NCBI GenBank assembly: GCA_046729975.1
Contig: JBKPHS010000050.1
Location: forward strand, 1-19,290
DNA from: JBKPHS01 sp046729975
GTDB taxonomy: Bacteria > Actinomycetota > Thermoleophilia > Solirubrobacterales > Thermoleophilaceae
DNA length: 19,290 bases
Reading direction: 5' to 3'
Below, one piece after another: positions 14,135 through 19,290 of this stretch. The notes under the pieces were generated by a model that was not told where the DNA came from, did no database searches, and saw nothing but the letters and a program-made list of their open reading frames with translations. The position numbers and the translations under genes were made by a program. Position 1 is the first letter of the stretch, and each line of letters begins with the position of its first letter.

Positions 14135-14171
14135 GACCGGGGCGTCGATTCGGCGCCCCGGTCTTGCTTTT
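14135..14171 (+). terminator. Rho-independent terminator without an obvious upstream gene
   Basis: GACCGGGGCG (14135-14144) pairs with CGCCCCGGTC (14154-14163), a perfect 10-bp stem with a 9-base loop, followed by TTGCTTTT. The T tract is on the plus strand only, so it terminates rightward transcription. The nearest plus-strand gene ends 800 bases earlier, beyond the oppositely oriented sco1. Confidence 0.7.
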
Positions 14172-14189
14172 CCAGCCCCCGAGCGGGCT

Positions 14190-14217
14190 TTGCACGGCTC
14201 GACGGCCGCGCTATCCT
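14190..14217 (+). promoter_or_regulatory. Promoter of the rhodanese-MoeB/cysO operon
   Basis: TTGCAC (14190-14195) and TATCCT (14212-14217) are 16 bases apart. Transcription should start near 14224, giving a leader of about 36 bases that contains CAGGAG (14243-14248) as ribosome binding site. Confidence 0.65.
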
Positions 14218-14259
14218 TTTTGAAGTAAAGCCGACCGTCTTTCAGGAGTTTTGAGGGAA

Positions 14260-15441
14260 ATGCCGAGCGGACCGGAGCTCATCCGCCAGATCAAGGACCG
14301 GATCGCCGAAGTCGATCCGCGCGAGGTGCACGGACTGTCGGAGAACGGCAGCGGCGCCGTGATCGTGGACGTGCGCGAGCAGCACGAGTTCGAGGAGTCC
14401 CACATCCCGGGCGCCGTGCACGTGCCGCGGGGACACCTCGAGTCCCGCATCGAGACGACCGCGCCGGACAAGTCGCGACGAGTGGTCCTCTACTGCGCCT
14501 CCGGCAACCGTTCGGCGCTCGCCGCGGACACGATGCAGCAGCTCGGCTACGAGGACGTCGCATCGATGACCGGCGGCATAACGCTCTGGAAGGACCGCGG
14601 CTACGAGGTCGAGGTGCCGCGCGCACTCAGCGCCGAGCAGCGCGAGCGTTACTCGCGCCACCTGCTGATCCCCGAGATCGGACTCGAGGGCCAGCTCAAG
14701 CTGCTCGACGCCAAGGTGCTCCTGCTCGGAGCCGGCGGCCTCGGATCCCCGGTCGCGCTGTACCTGGCCGCCGCGGGCGTGGGCACTCTCGGGATCGTGG
14801 ACGACGACGCCGTCGATCTCTCGAACATGCAGCGCCAGGTCGCGCATTCGCAGGACCGCATCGGCATGCACAAGGTCGATTCGACCGAGATCGCGATCAA
14901 CGACATCAATCCCGAGGTCAAGGTCGAGAAGCACAAGACCCGCCTTGACGCCTCGAACGTGATGGAGATCCTCGAGGGCTACGACGTCATCGTCGATGGC
15001 GCGGACAACTTCCCCACGCGCTACCTCCTGAACGACGCGAGCGTGCGGCTCGGCATTCCGGTCGTCTCCGCCTCGATCCTCGGATTCGACGGCCAGCTCT
15101 CCGTGTTCAAGCCCTTCGAGGGACCGTGCTACCGCTGCCTGTATCCGACGCCGCCCCCGGCGGAGCTCGCACCCTCCTGCGGCGCGAACGGCGTCCTCGG
15201 CGTGCTGCCGGGCGTGATGGGCCTGCTCCAGGCGACTGAGGTGATCAAGCTGATCACCGGAGCCGGCGAGCCGCTGATCGGCCGTCTGCTCCTGTACGAG
15301 GCGCTCGGCGCGACGTTCACCGAGCTGAAGGTCCGGCGTGACCCGGACTGCCCCGTCTGCTCCCGGGATCCCGCGTCGATCTCCGACGAGGAGATGGGCG
15401 TCTTCCCGGACTACGAAGCGTTCTGCGCGGCCGCCGGATAG
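14260..15441 (+). CDS. moeB: Rhodanese-MoeB fusion, adenylyltransferase/sulfurtransferase for CysO
   Basis: E1-like enzyme that adenylates the C-terminal glycine of a ubiquitin-like sulfur carrier and helps convert it to a thiocarboxylate. The protein has 393 residues. An N-terminal rhodanese domain (about 20-118) has active Cys79 in CASGNRS. A ThiF/MoeB domain follows (about 125-360) with the nucleotide loop GAGGLGS (157-163), the Arg finger NMQRQ, DGADNFPTRY (246-255), and zinc cysteines Cys290/Cys293 (CYRC) and Cys364/Cys367 (CPVC). In mycobacterial MoeZ and human MOCS3 the rhodanese domain is at the C-terminus, so the order here is reversed. ATG 14260 was chosen; TTG 14251 is also possible. 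The cysO homologue follows after 13 bases. Confidence 0.93.
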   Translation: MPSGPELIRQIKDRIAEVDPREVHGLSENGSGAVIVDVREQHEFEESHIPGAVHVPRGHLESRIETTAPDKSRRVVLYCASGNRSALAADTMQQLGYEDVASMTGGITLWKDRGYEVEVPRALSAEQRERYSRHLLIPEIGLEGQLKLLDAKVLLLGAGGLGSPVALYLAAAGVGTLGIVDDDAVDLSNMQRQVAHSQDRIGMHKVDSTEIAINDINPEVKVEKHKTRLDASNVMEILEGYDVIVDGADNFPTRYLLNDASVRLGIPVVSASILGFDGQLSVFKPFEGPCYRCLYPTPPPAELAPSCGANGVLGVLPGVMGLLQATEVIKLITGAGEPLIGRLLLYEALGATFTELKVRRDPDCPVCSRDPASISDEEMGVFPDYEAFCAAAG

Positions 15442-15454
15442 CCTCCGCAGCCGC

Positions 15455-15730
15455 ATGAGCACGGTCAGGATCCCGCCGGTCCTCCGGTCCTCCGTGGGCG
15501 GCGAGAAGGAAGTGAGGGCACAGGGTGAGAACGTGGGGGAGGTCCTCCGCGATCTCGCCTCCAAGCACCCCGATACGCGGCGCCAGCTCTTCTCGGAGGA
15601 CGGCCAGCTCAACCGATACGTCAACGTCTACCTGAACGATGAGGACGTGCGCGTGCTCGAGGGGCTCGACACGCCGGTAAAGGAGCGGGACACCCTCGTG
15701 ATCCTCCCCGCCATGGCCGGCGGTCGGTAG
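15455..15730 (+). CDS. cysO: CysO-like ubiquitin-fold sulfur carrier with a GGR tail
   Basis: The 91-residue protein matches CysO along its length from memory of M. tuberculosis CysO: V-x-I-P-x-x-L-R near the start (residues 4-11), a central YVNVYLNDEDVR (55-66) and the end ILPAMAGG. CysO carries sulfide as a C-terminal thiocarboxylate, which CysM uses to build cysteine. The known protein ends exactly at Gly-Gly; here an Arg91 follows before the TAG. The tail must be removed before MoeB can activate Gly90, unless the enzyme system differs. It is 13 bases downstream of moeB, so probably co-transcribed. Confidence 0.9.
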   Translation: MSTVRIPPVLRSSVGGEKEVRAQGENVGEVLRDLASKHPDTRRQLFSEDGQLNRYVNVYLNDEDVRVLEGLDTPVKERDTLVILPAMAGGR

Positions 15731-15742
15731 CCCGTACCCCGC

Positions 15743-15771
15743 TTGCGGTAAGGCGCGCACGGGAGTACGGT
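15743..15771 (+). promoter_or_regulatory. Promoter of the secreted protein gene
   Basis: TTGCGG (15743-15748) and TACGGT (15766-15771) are separated by exactly 17 bases. The expected start is near 15778, about 15 bases before the ATG at 15793; no Shine-Dalgarno is evident in between. Confidence 0.5.
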
Positions 15772-15792
15772 CGTGTTTGGCCGGTATCGCCC

Positions 15793-16872
15793 ATGGGAAC
15801 GCACCGCATGCGCTGGGGAGGGACCGCGGCACTCGTGCTGTCGCTCAGCCTCTTGGCGGCGGCCCCGGCGAGCGCGGACGTGCTCTGGTCACAATCGGGC
15901 GGAGACACCGGCACGTTCACCACGTCCCAGGACTATGCCGGTCTCCTGAACACGCTCGACGCGCGGGCCGCCGACGACTTCGCGGTTCCCGAGGGCGTCA
16001 GGTGGAGGATCGAGCAGGTCAACGTCGGCGGCAGATACGTGCCGCCGTCTCCGGCCACACTGCCGTCGGTGGTTAACGTCGCGTTCTTCCGTGACGCCGG
16101 CGCGGTTCCGGGCGAGCTGGTCACGAGCGAAGGGGTCCTCAACCCGGGCGGCGTCGCTGACGGCAACTTCCAGATCCCGATCAATCCGGTCGAGCTCGAC
16201 CCGGGCTCTTACTGGGTTTCCGTCCAGTCGGTGCAGAGCGGCGCGGAGGTTTGGCAATGGGCCAATCGCGCTCACGTCGACGGCACAGACAGCACGGCGA
16301 TCGAGCCGCTCGTATCGCTGCTCGGCTCGTGCACGGCCGGCCTCTGGACGGCCGACCTGACCGCCTGCGGGCTACCGGGCATAGGCACCGACCTCGTGTT
16401 CGACCTCCTCGGCACGGTGATCAACACCGCGCTCCCCGGCCTGCCGGGCGGAGGCACCGGCGGCGGGTCGACGGGCAGTGGTGGATCGACTGGGGGAACG
16501 ACAGGCACGCAGACCGCGAAGGACACTAGGCGGCCGCGGCTCTCGCTGTCGGTCCGGGGGCGTCAACGGGTCCTGCGCCAGCGCGGCGTCATCCTTCGCG
16601 CGAGCTCCGACGAGGCCGGGACGCTCGTGGGCAAGGGCACTGTGACGGTGCCGAGCAGGCTGGCCCGCGTGCTGAAGCTCAGCCCCGCCGGCCTCAAGGT
16701 GAGCGCGAACCGCATCGGTACGGTCAAGCTGCGGCTCTCGCGGCGCTCGCTGAGGGCGGTCAAGCGGGCCTTCGGCAAGCGCAGGACTCTCACCGCCCGC
16801 GTTTCGATGACCGCCTTCGACGAGGCGGGCAACTACACGACCGCTCGCCGAAGGATCAAGCTCCGCCGCTGA
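15793..16872 (+). CDS. Secreted two-domain surface protein with Gly/Ser/Thr linker
   Basis: The 359-residue protein has a signal peptide (about 6-28, cleavage ASA-D). Domain one (29-215) is beta-rich, beginning VLWSQSGGDTGTFTTSQDY and containing DDFAVPEGVRWRIEQVNVGGRYV and VNVAFFRDAGAVPGELV, a jelly-roll type pattern found in bacterial extracellular proteins. Cys180 and Cys192 could form a disulfide. A flexible linker rich in Gly, Ser and Thr spans about 218-243. The C-terminal domain (246-359) is basic, Ig-like, with RPRLSLSVRGRQRVLRQRGVILRASSDEAG and a final FDEAGNYTTARRRIKLRR. No catalytic motif or sortase signal is seen. The alternative start is Met6. It lies between cysO and cysM but has its own promoter and no evident link to cysteine synthesis. 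Confidence 0.85.
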   Translation: MGTHRMRWGGTAALVLSLSLLAAAPASADVLWSQSGGDTGTFTTSQDYAGLLNTLDARAADDFAVPEGVRWRIEQVNVGGRYVPPSPATLPSVVNVAFFRDAGAVPGELVTSEGVLNPGGVADGNFQIPINPVELDPGSYWVSVQSVQSGAEVWQWANRAHVDGTDSTAIEPLVSLLGSCTAGLWTADLTACGLPGIGTDLVFDLLGTVINTALPGLPGGGTGGGSTGSGGSTGGTTGTQTAKDTRRPRLSLSVRGRQRVLRQRGVILRASSDEAGTLVGKGTVTVPSRLARVLKLSPAGLKVSANRIGTVKLRLSRRSLRAVKRAFGKRRTLTARVSMTAFDEAGNYTTARRRIKLRR

Positions 16873-16894
16873 CGGTCGCGGCGGGCTCCGTCGC

Positions 16895-16900
16895 TACTCT
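16895..16900 (+). promoter_or_regulatory. Candidate -10 box of cysM
   Basis: TACTCT lies ten bases before the cysM ATG, the same spacing as the TAGGAT boxes at 13032-13052. GAGG two bases before the ATG is too close to be an ideal Shine-Dalgarno. No convincing -35 was found. Confidence 0.4.
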
Positions 16901-16910
16901 CTTTGAGGCA

Positions 16911-17888
16911 ATGCTCGAGCCTCGTCTCGACAATCGCCCGTGCGGGGGCAAGTACGGCGACATCGTCCAAGCGATCGGCAACACGCCGCTCGTGGAGCTG
17001 AAGCGGCTGTCGCCAAAGCCAGGCGTCCGCATCTACGCAAAGCTCGAGAGCAACAACCCGACCGGCTCCGTGAAGGACCGTGTCGCGCGCGCGATGATCG
17101 AGACGGCCGAGGCGGAGGGCCGGATCGAGCCGGGCCAGACCATCCTCGAGCCGACCTCGGGCAACACGGGCATCTCGCTGGCGATGATCTGCTCGCGGAA
17201 GGGCTACCCACTCAAGGTCGTGATGCCCGACAACGTGACCGAGGAGCGGACTCAGCTCCTGCGCATGTACGGGGCCGAGATCGTCTATTCGCCCGGTGAG
17301 CAGGGCTCGAACGGCGCAGTCGCGATGGCTCTCGACATGGCGGAGCGGGACGCGTCCTACTACATGCCCTACCAGTACGGGAACGAGGCAAACCCGCGGG
17401 CCCACTACGAAGGCACGGCCGTCGAGATCCTCGAGGAGCTCGACCACGTGGCGGCCTTCGTGGCCGGCCTCGGGACGGGCGGCACGCTGATGGGCAACGC
17501 GCGCCGGCTCAGGGAGGAGGACCCGGCCACGAAGATCGTCGCCGCCGAGCCGCTCCAGGGGGAGAACGTGCAGGGGCTGCGTTCGCTCGACGACGGCTTC
17601 GTGCCGCCGATCCTCGACCTGTCCGTGCTCGACCGGAAGATCTTCGTCTCGAATCGCGACGCGGTCGTCTGGACCAAGCGCCTGCTCCACGAGGAAGGTC
17701 TCTTCGTCGGCGTCTCGAGCGGCGCGATCGCCGGGATCGCGGTGCGGGCCGCCTCCGAGCTCGACGAGGGCAACGTCGTGTTCGTGGTCGCCGACGGCGG
17801 CTGGAAGTACCTGAGCTCGGGCGTGTACACCAGGTCACTGGAGGAGCTCGAGGCCGACGGCACGCTGGAGACGGCCTCCTTCTGGTAG
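16911..17888 (+). CDS. cysM: CysM, O-phosphoserine sulfhydrylase using CysO thiocarboxylate
   Basis: PLP enzyme that joins sulfur from CysO-COSH to the aminoacrylate formed from O-phosphoserine, giving CysO-cysteine. The protein has 325 residues. The PLP Lys is Lys55 in NPTGSVKDR, and the phosphate/substrate loops are EPTSGNTGISLAM (80-92) and GLGTGGTLMG (186-195). It shares segments with M. tuberculosis CysM rather than with CysK: MPYQYGN, the substrate loop GLRSLDDGFVP with Arg224 (likely the OPS-phosphate-binding Arg220 of the mycobacterial enzyme), and VVADGGWKYLSSGVY near the end. With moeB, cysO and mec all nearby, the OPS/CysO route is well supported, though O-acetylserine use cannot be excluded. 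Confidence 0.94.
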   Translation: MLEPRLDNRPCGGKYGDIVQAIGNTPLVELKRLSPKPGVRIYAKLESNNPTGSVKDRVARAMIETAEAEGRIEPGQTILEPTSGNTGISLAMICSRKGYPLKVVMPDNVTEERTQLLRMYGAEIVYSPGEQGSNGAVAMALDMAERDASYYMPYQYGNEANPRAHYEGTAVEILEELDHVAAFVAGLGTGGTLMGNARRLREEDPATKIVAAEPLQGENVQGLRSLDDGFVPPILDLSVLDRKIFVSNRDAVVWTKRLLHEEGLFVGVSSGAIAGIAVRAASELDEGNVVFVVADGGWKYLSSGVYTRSLEELEADGTLETASFW

Positions 17889-17901
17889 CCGAGGGCTCGC
17901 C

Positions 17902-18183
17902 ATGCGGCGCCAGCTGGGACACGCGCTGCTGCACGTCATCGGGACGGTCGTCGTCGCCCTCTCGCTCGGATGGCTCACGCTGGCGGGCTCGTTCTGGACC
18001 GGTCCGCTCGCGAGCGACAGCTGGCTCGCCCCCGCGCAGTTCGCCGTCTGCCTGCCAGGGATCGCGATGCTGTTCGCGGCCTACTTCACGGCCGAGAAGG
18101 GCAGGCCGTCGCGCGCGGCAGACTGGGCCGAGGGCGCCAGCGCGACGTTTGTCGTCTGGCTGCTGCTCGCGACGATGCTCTAG
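17902..18183 (+). CDS. Small membrane protein, unknown function
   Basis: The 93-residue protein has about three hydrophobic helices: HVIGTVVVALSLGWLTLAG (11-29), FAVCLPGIAMLFAAYF (47-62) and ATFVVWLLLATML (81-93). A polar loop with TAEKGRPSRAADWAEG precedes the last. The ATG is supported by GAGGG six bases upstream and lies 13 bases after cysM, so the two are probably co-transcribed. Its stop overlaps the stop of the convergent tatA gene. I do not recognise a family. Confidence 0.7.
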   Translation: MRRQLGHALLHVIGTVVVALSLGWLTLAGSFWTGPLASDSWLAPAQFAVCLPGIAMLFAAYFTAEKGRPSRAADWAEGASATFVVWLLLATML

Positions 18184-18377
18184 CGCTCGTCGCGCTCGCC
18201 GGCGTCCAGATTCCGATCGTCCTGCCCGGCCTCGCGCTCGTCGCCGCTGAGGGCATCCCTGAACTCGCGCAGGCCACGGCCTACCGAGCGGCCGAAGTCG
18301 GGAAGCCGCTTCGGGCCGAGCACCACCAGCGCGATGATGGCGACGACGAGGATCTCGAGCGGCCCGACGTTGGGCAT
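18180..18377 (-). CDS. tatA: TatA/E-type twin-arginine translocase subunit
   Basis: TatA oligomers form the conducting part of the Tat system, which exports folded, often cofactor-loaded, proteins. The 65-residue protein has the family layout: a short membrane helix LEILVVAIIALVVLG (7-21), the hinge GPKRLPDFGRSVGRGLREFRDAL with the conserved Gly-Pro and Phe-Gly, and an acidic, charged tail. No tatB or tatC is visible. A TAAGCT box lies six bases before the ATG on the minus strand, which suggests a leaderless start. It shares a 41-base gap with the divergent mec gene. Confidence 0.9.
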   Translation of the reverse strand: MPNVGPLEILVVAIIALVVLGPKRLPDFGRSVGRGLREFRDALSGDEREAGQDDRNLDAGERDER

Positions 18378-18418
18378 GGATCGAGCTTACTCCAGGGCTC
18401 TAGCCTTCCTGTTCGGGC

Positions 18419-18802
18419 ATGCGGATGACCAACGAACAGTGGAACAGGCTCGTCGAGCACGCGCTCGAGGAGGCCCCGAACGAGTGCTGTGGCTACCTAC
18501 GCGCGCGCGGCGGGATCGTGGACGAGATCTTCCGCTCGACCAATGAGCGTGCCTCACCGTACGGCTACGAGCTCGACGCGAAGAGCCTCTTCGCGGTCAA
18601 CGAGCTTGATGACGAGGGCTGGGAGGTGGCGATCTACCACTCACATCCACGCAGCTCCGCCAAGCCGTCGCAGACGGACATCAACCTCGCGCAGTATCCG
18701 CACTGGGCGTATCTGATCGTCTCGCTGGACGGGAATCCGATGGTGCGCGCCTGGCGGATCGAGAACGGACGTGTCAGCGAGGAGGAGATCGACGTCGCCT
18801 GA
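18419..18802 (+). CDS. mec: Mec-type JAMM/MPN+ metalloprotease acting on CysO
   Basis: Zinc protease that releases cysteine from the CysO-cysteine adduct formed by CysM. The protein has 127 residues. The JAMM site is complete: Glu22 (PNECCGYL), His74 and His76 (YHSHP), Ser84 and Asp87 (S-Q-T-D). It resembles M. tuberculosis Mec in the segments IYHSH, YPSRTD-like and the final YRIxDGxVxEE (here WRIENGRVSEE). The ATG at 18419 is used; Met3 is an alternative. It is separated from cysM by the membrane protein and tatA, but the substrate gene cysO is in the same window. It could also trim the extra Arg from the CysO precursor, which is inference. Confidence 0.92.
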   Translation: MRMTNEQWNRLVEHALEEAPNECCGYLRARGGIVDEIFRSTNERASPYGYELDAKSLFAVNELDDEGWEVAIYHSHPRSSAKPSQTDINLAQYPHWAYLIVSLDGNPMVRAWRIENGRVSEEEIDVA

Positions 18803-19289
18803 GCTCGTCTGCCCGTCGTGCGGAAAGCCCGGCAGCCCCGGCGAGCGGTTCTGCTCGGACTGCGGGATGCCTCTCGTGCAGGCGGGTGGCACGGAGGTAG
18901 AGCCCGCCCGCGGCGAGGCCCACGAGCGCGCCCGCAAGATCCGGCCGGAGTACACGCGCGGCCGCCTGGTGCGCGTGGCAGGAGGACGCAACCAGGCCGA
19001 GGCGGAGCTGATCCAGAACCTGCTGCTCGAGGAGGGCGTACCGAGCATGCTCCGGCGCAGCGCCGGCTTCGACGTGCCGGACTTCCTGGCCGCCGGGCCG
19101 CGCGACGTGCTGGTGCCAGAGTCGGGCGCAGGGGCCGCGCGCGAGCTTCTCGACGAGGCCGAGCTGCTCGGGCCTCGGCAGGCGGAAGCCGCCTCCGGGG
19201 GAAGGGCCCTCGTGATCGCCGCGAGCGTCCTGGCGGGCGGCGCGCTCGCCGCGCTGATCGCCTGGCTGCTTCTGGAGGCGGCCCGGTAG
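18771..19289 (+). CDS. Zinc-ribbon, DUF2007 and membrane-anchor protein
   Basis: The 172-residue protein has an N-terminal zinc ribbon with Cys14, Cys17, Cys28 and Cys31 (CPSCG...FCSDCG), then a DUF2007-like domain (about 65-130: RVAGGRNQAEAELIQNLLLEEGVPSMLRRSAG...RDVLVPES) and a C-terminal membrane helix (about 145-168). DUF2007 is a small ferredoxin-fold domain, annotated as putative signal transducing and of unknown role. The only usable start in frame before the first cysteine is GTG 18771, which overlaps the mec gene by 32 bases; this implies co-expression with mec. The gene ends one base before the window end. Confidence 0.8.
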   Translation: MSARRRSTSPELVCPSCGKPGSPGERFCSDCGMPLVQAGGTEVEPARGEAHERARKIRPEYTRGRLVRVAGGRNQAEAELIQNLLLEEGVPSMLRRSAGFDVPDFLAAGPRDVLVPESGAGAARELLDEAELLGPRQAEAASGGRALVIAASVLAGGALAALIAWLLLEAAR

Positions 19290-19290
19290 T

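Larger units (their letters stand above)
13958..14259. other. 302-base intergenic region
   Basis: This gap between sco1 and the rhodanese-MoeB gene holds, in order, the sco1 -10/palindrome (13965-13974), a REP-like palindrome (14023-14040), a structured GC-rich stretch (CCGGACA at about 14091 can pair with TGTCCCGG at about 14102, one bulge), a terminator hairpin with no obvious gene before it (14135-14171), and the moeB promoter (14190-14217). A 79-codon plus-strand open frame (13984-14223) runs through these elements; I do not think it is a gene. No tRNA was recognised. Confidence 0.6.

Noticed and set aside
14135..14171. tRNA or riboswitch around the GTCGATTC sequence
   Set aside because: The GATTC resembles a T-loop, but no acceptor, anticodon or D arms could be assembled, and no known riboswitch core was recognised.
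13984..14223. A 79-codon plus-strand frame in the intergenic region upstream of moeB
   Set aside because: It runs through a palindrome, a terminator and the moeB promoter, has no ribosome binding site and has no recognisable pattern.

Overview
The window is high-GC DNA with dense, operon-packed genes. The gene content points to an actinobacterium, most likely of class Thermoleophilia (Solirubrobacterales/Gaiellales-like). Reasons: a CysO/CysM/Mec-type cysteine pathway (known from actinobacteria), a SUF operon headed by an Rrf2 regulator, several apparently leaderless starts with TANNNT -10 boxes, and secreted beta-rich proteins with Gly/Ser/Thr linkers. The class-level assignment is inference.

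Layout. 1-212: the 3' end of a TenA/PqqC-like oxidase gene, then a REP-like palindrome. 391-2839: a secreted protein, a convergent SpoIIM-type membrane protein, and a two-domain cupredoxin-like secreted protein. 2875-4275 (minus): sufB, alone. 4399-8356 (plus): a four-gene Fe(III) ABC transporter operon (small Thr/Gly lipoprotein, binding protein, fused permease, ATPase), starting at a 14-bp palindrome resembling a DtxR/IdeR site. 8457-13021 (minus): rrf2-sufC-sufD-sufS-sufU-GNAT, one tightly overlapping operon. 13063-13335 (plus): a 90-residue protein built of seven 9-residue Gly/Ser/Ile/Val repeats, divergent from rrf2 and sharing its 41-bp promoter gap. 13337-13957 (minus): a SCO1/SenC copper protein. 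13958-14259: an intergenic stretch with a REP-like palindrome, an orphan terminator and a good promoter. 14260-19289: rhodanese-MoeB, CysO, a secreted protein, CysM, a small membrane protein, TatA (minus), the Mec JAMM protease and a zinc-ribbon/DUF2007 membrane protein.

How the genes fit together. The window looks like an iron, sulfur and cysteine hub. The ABC transporter imports iron. MoeB-rhodanese, CysO, CysM and Mec make cysteine through a ubiquitin-like sulfur carrier. SufS takes sulfur from cysteine, and SufU and SufBCD build Fe-S clusters under a cysteine-bearing Rrf2 sensor. The copper-linked SCO1 and cupredoxin proteins add a redox-metal theme. The least explained parts are the repeat protein that shares a symmetric promoter/operator with rrf2, the CysO homologue whose C-terminal Gly-Gly is followed by an extra Arg, and a matching pair of TACCCT-N7-GTG leaderless starts at the iron transporter and sco1.
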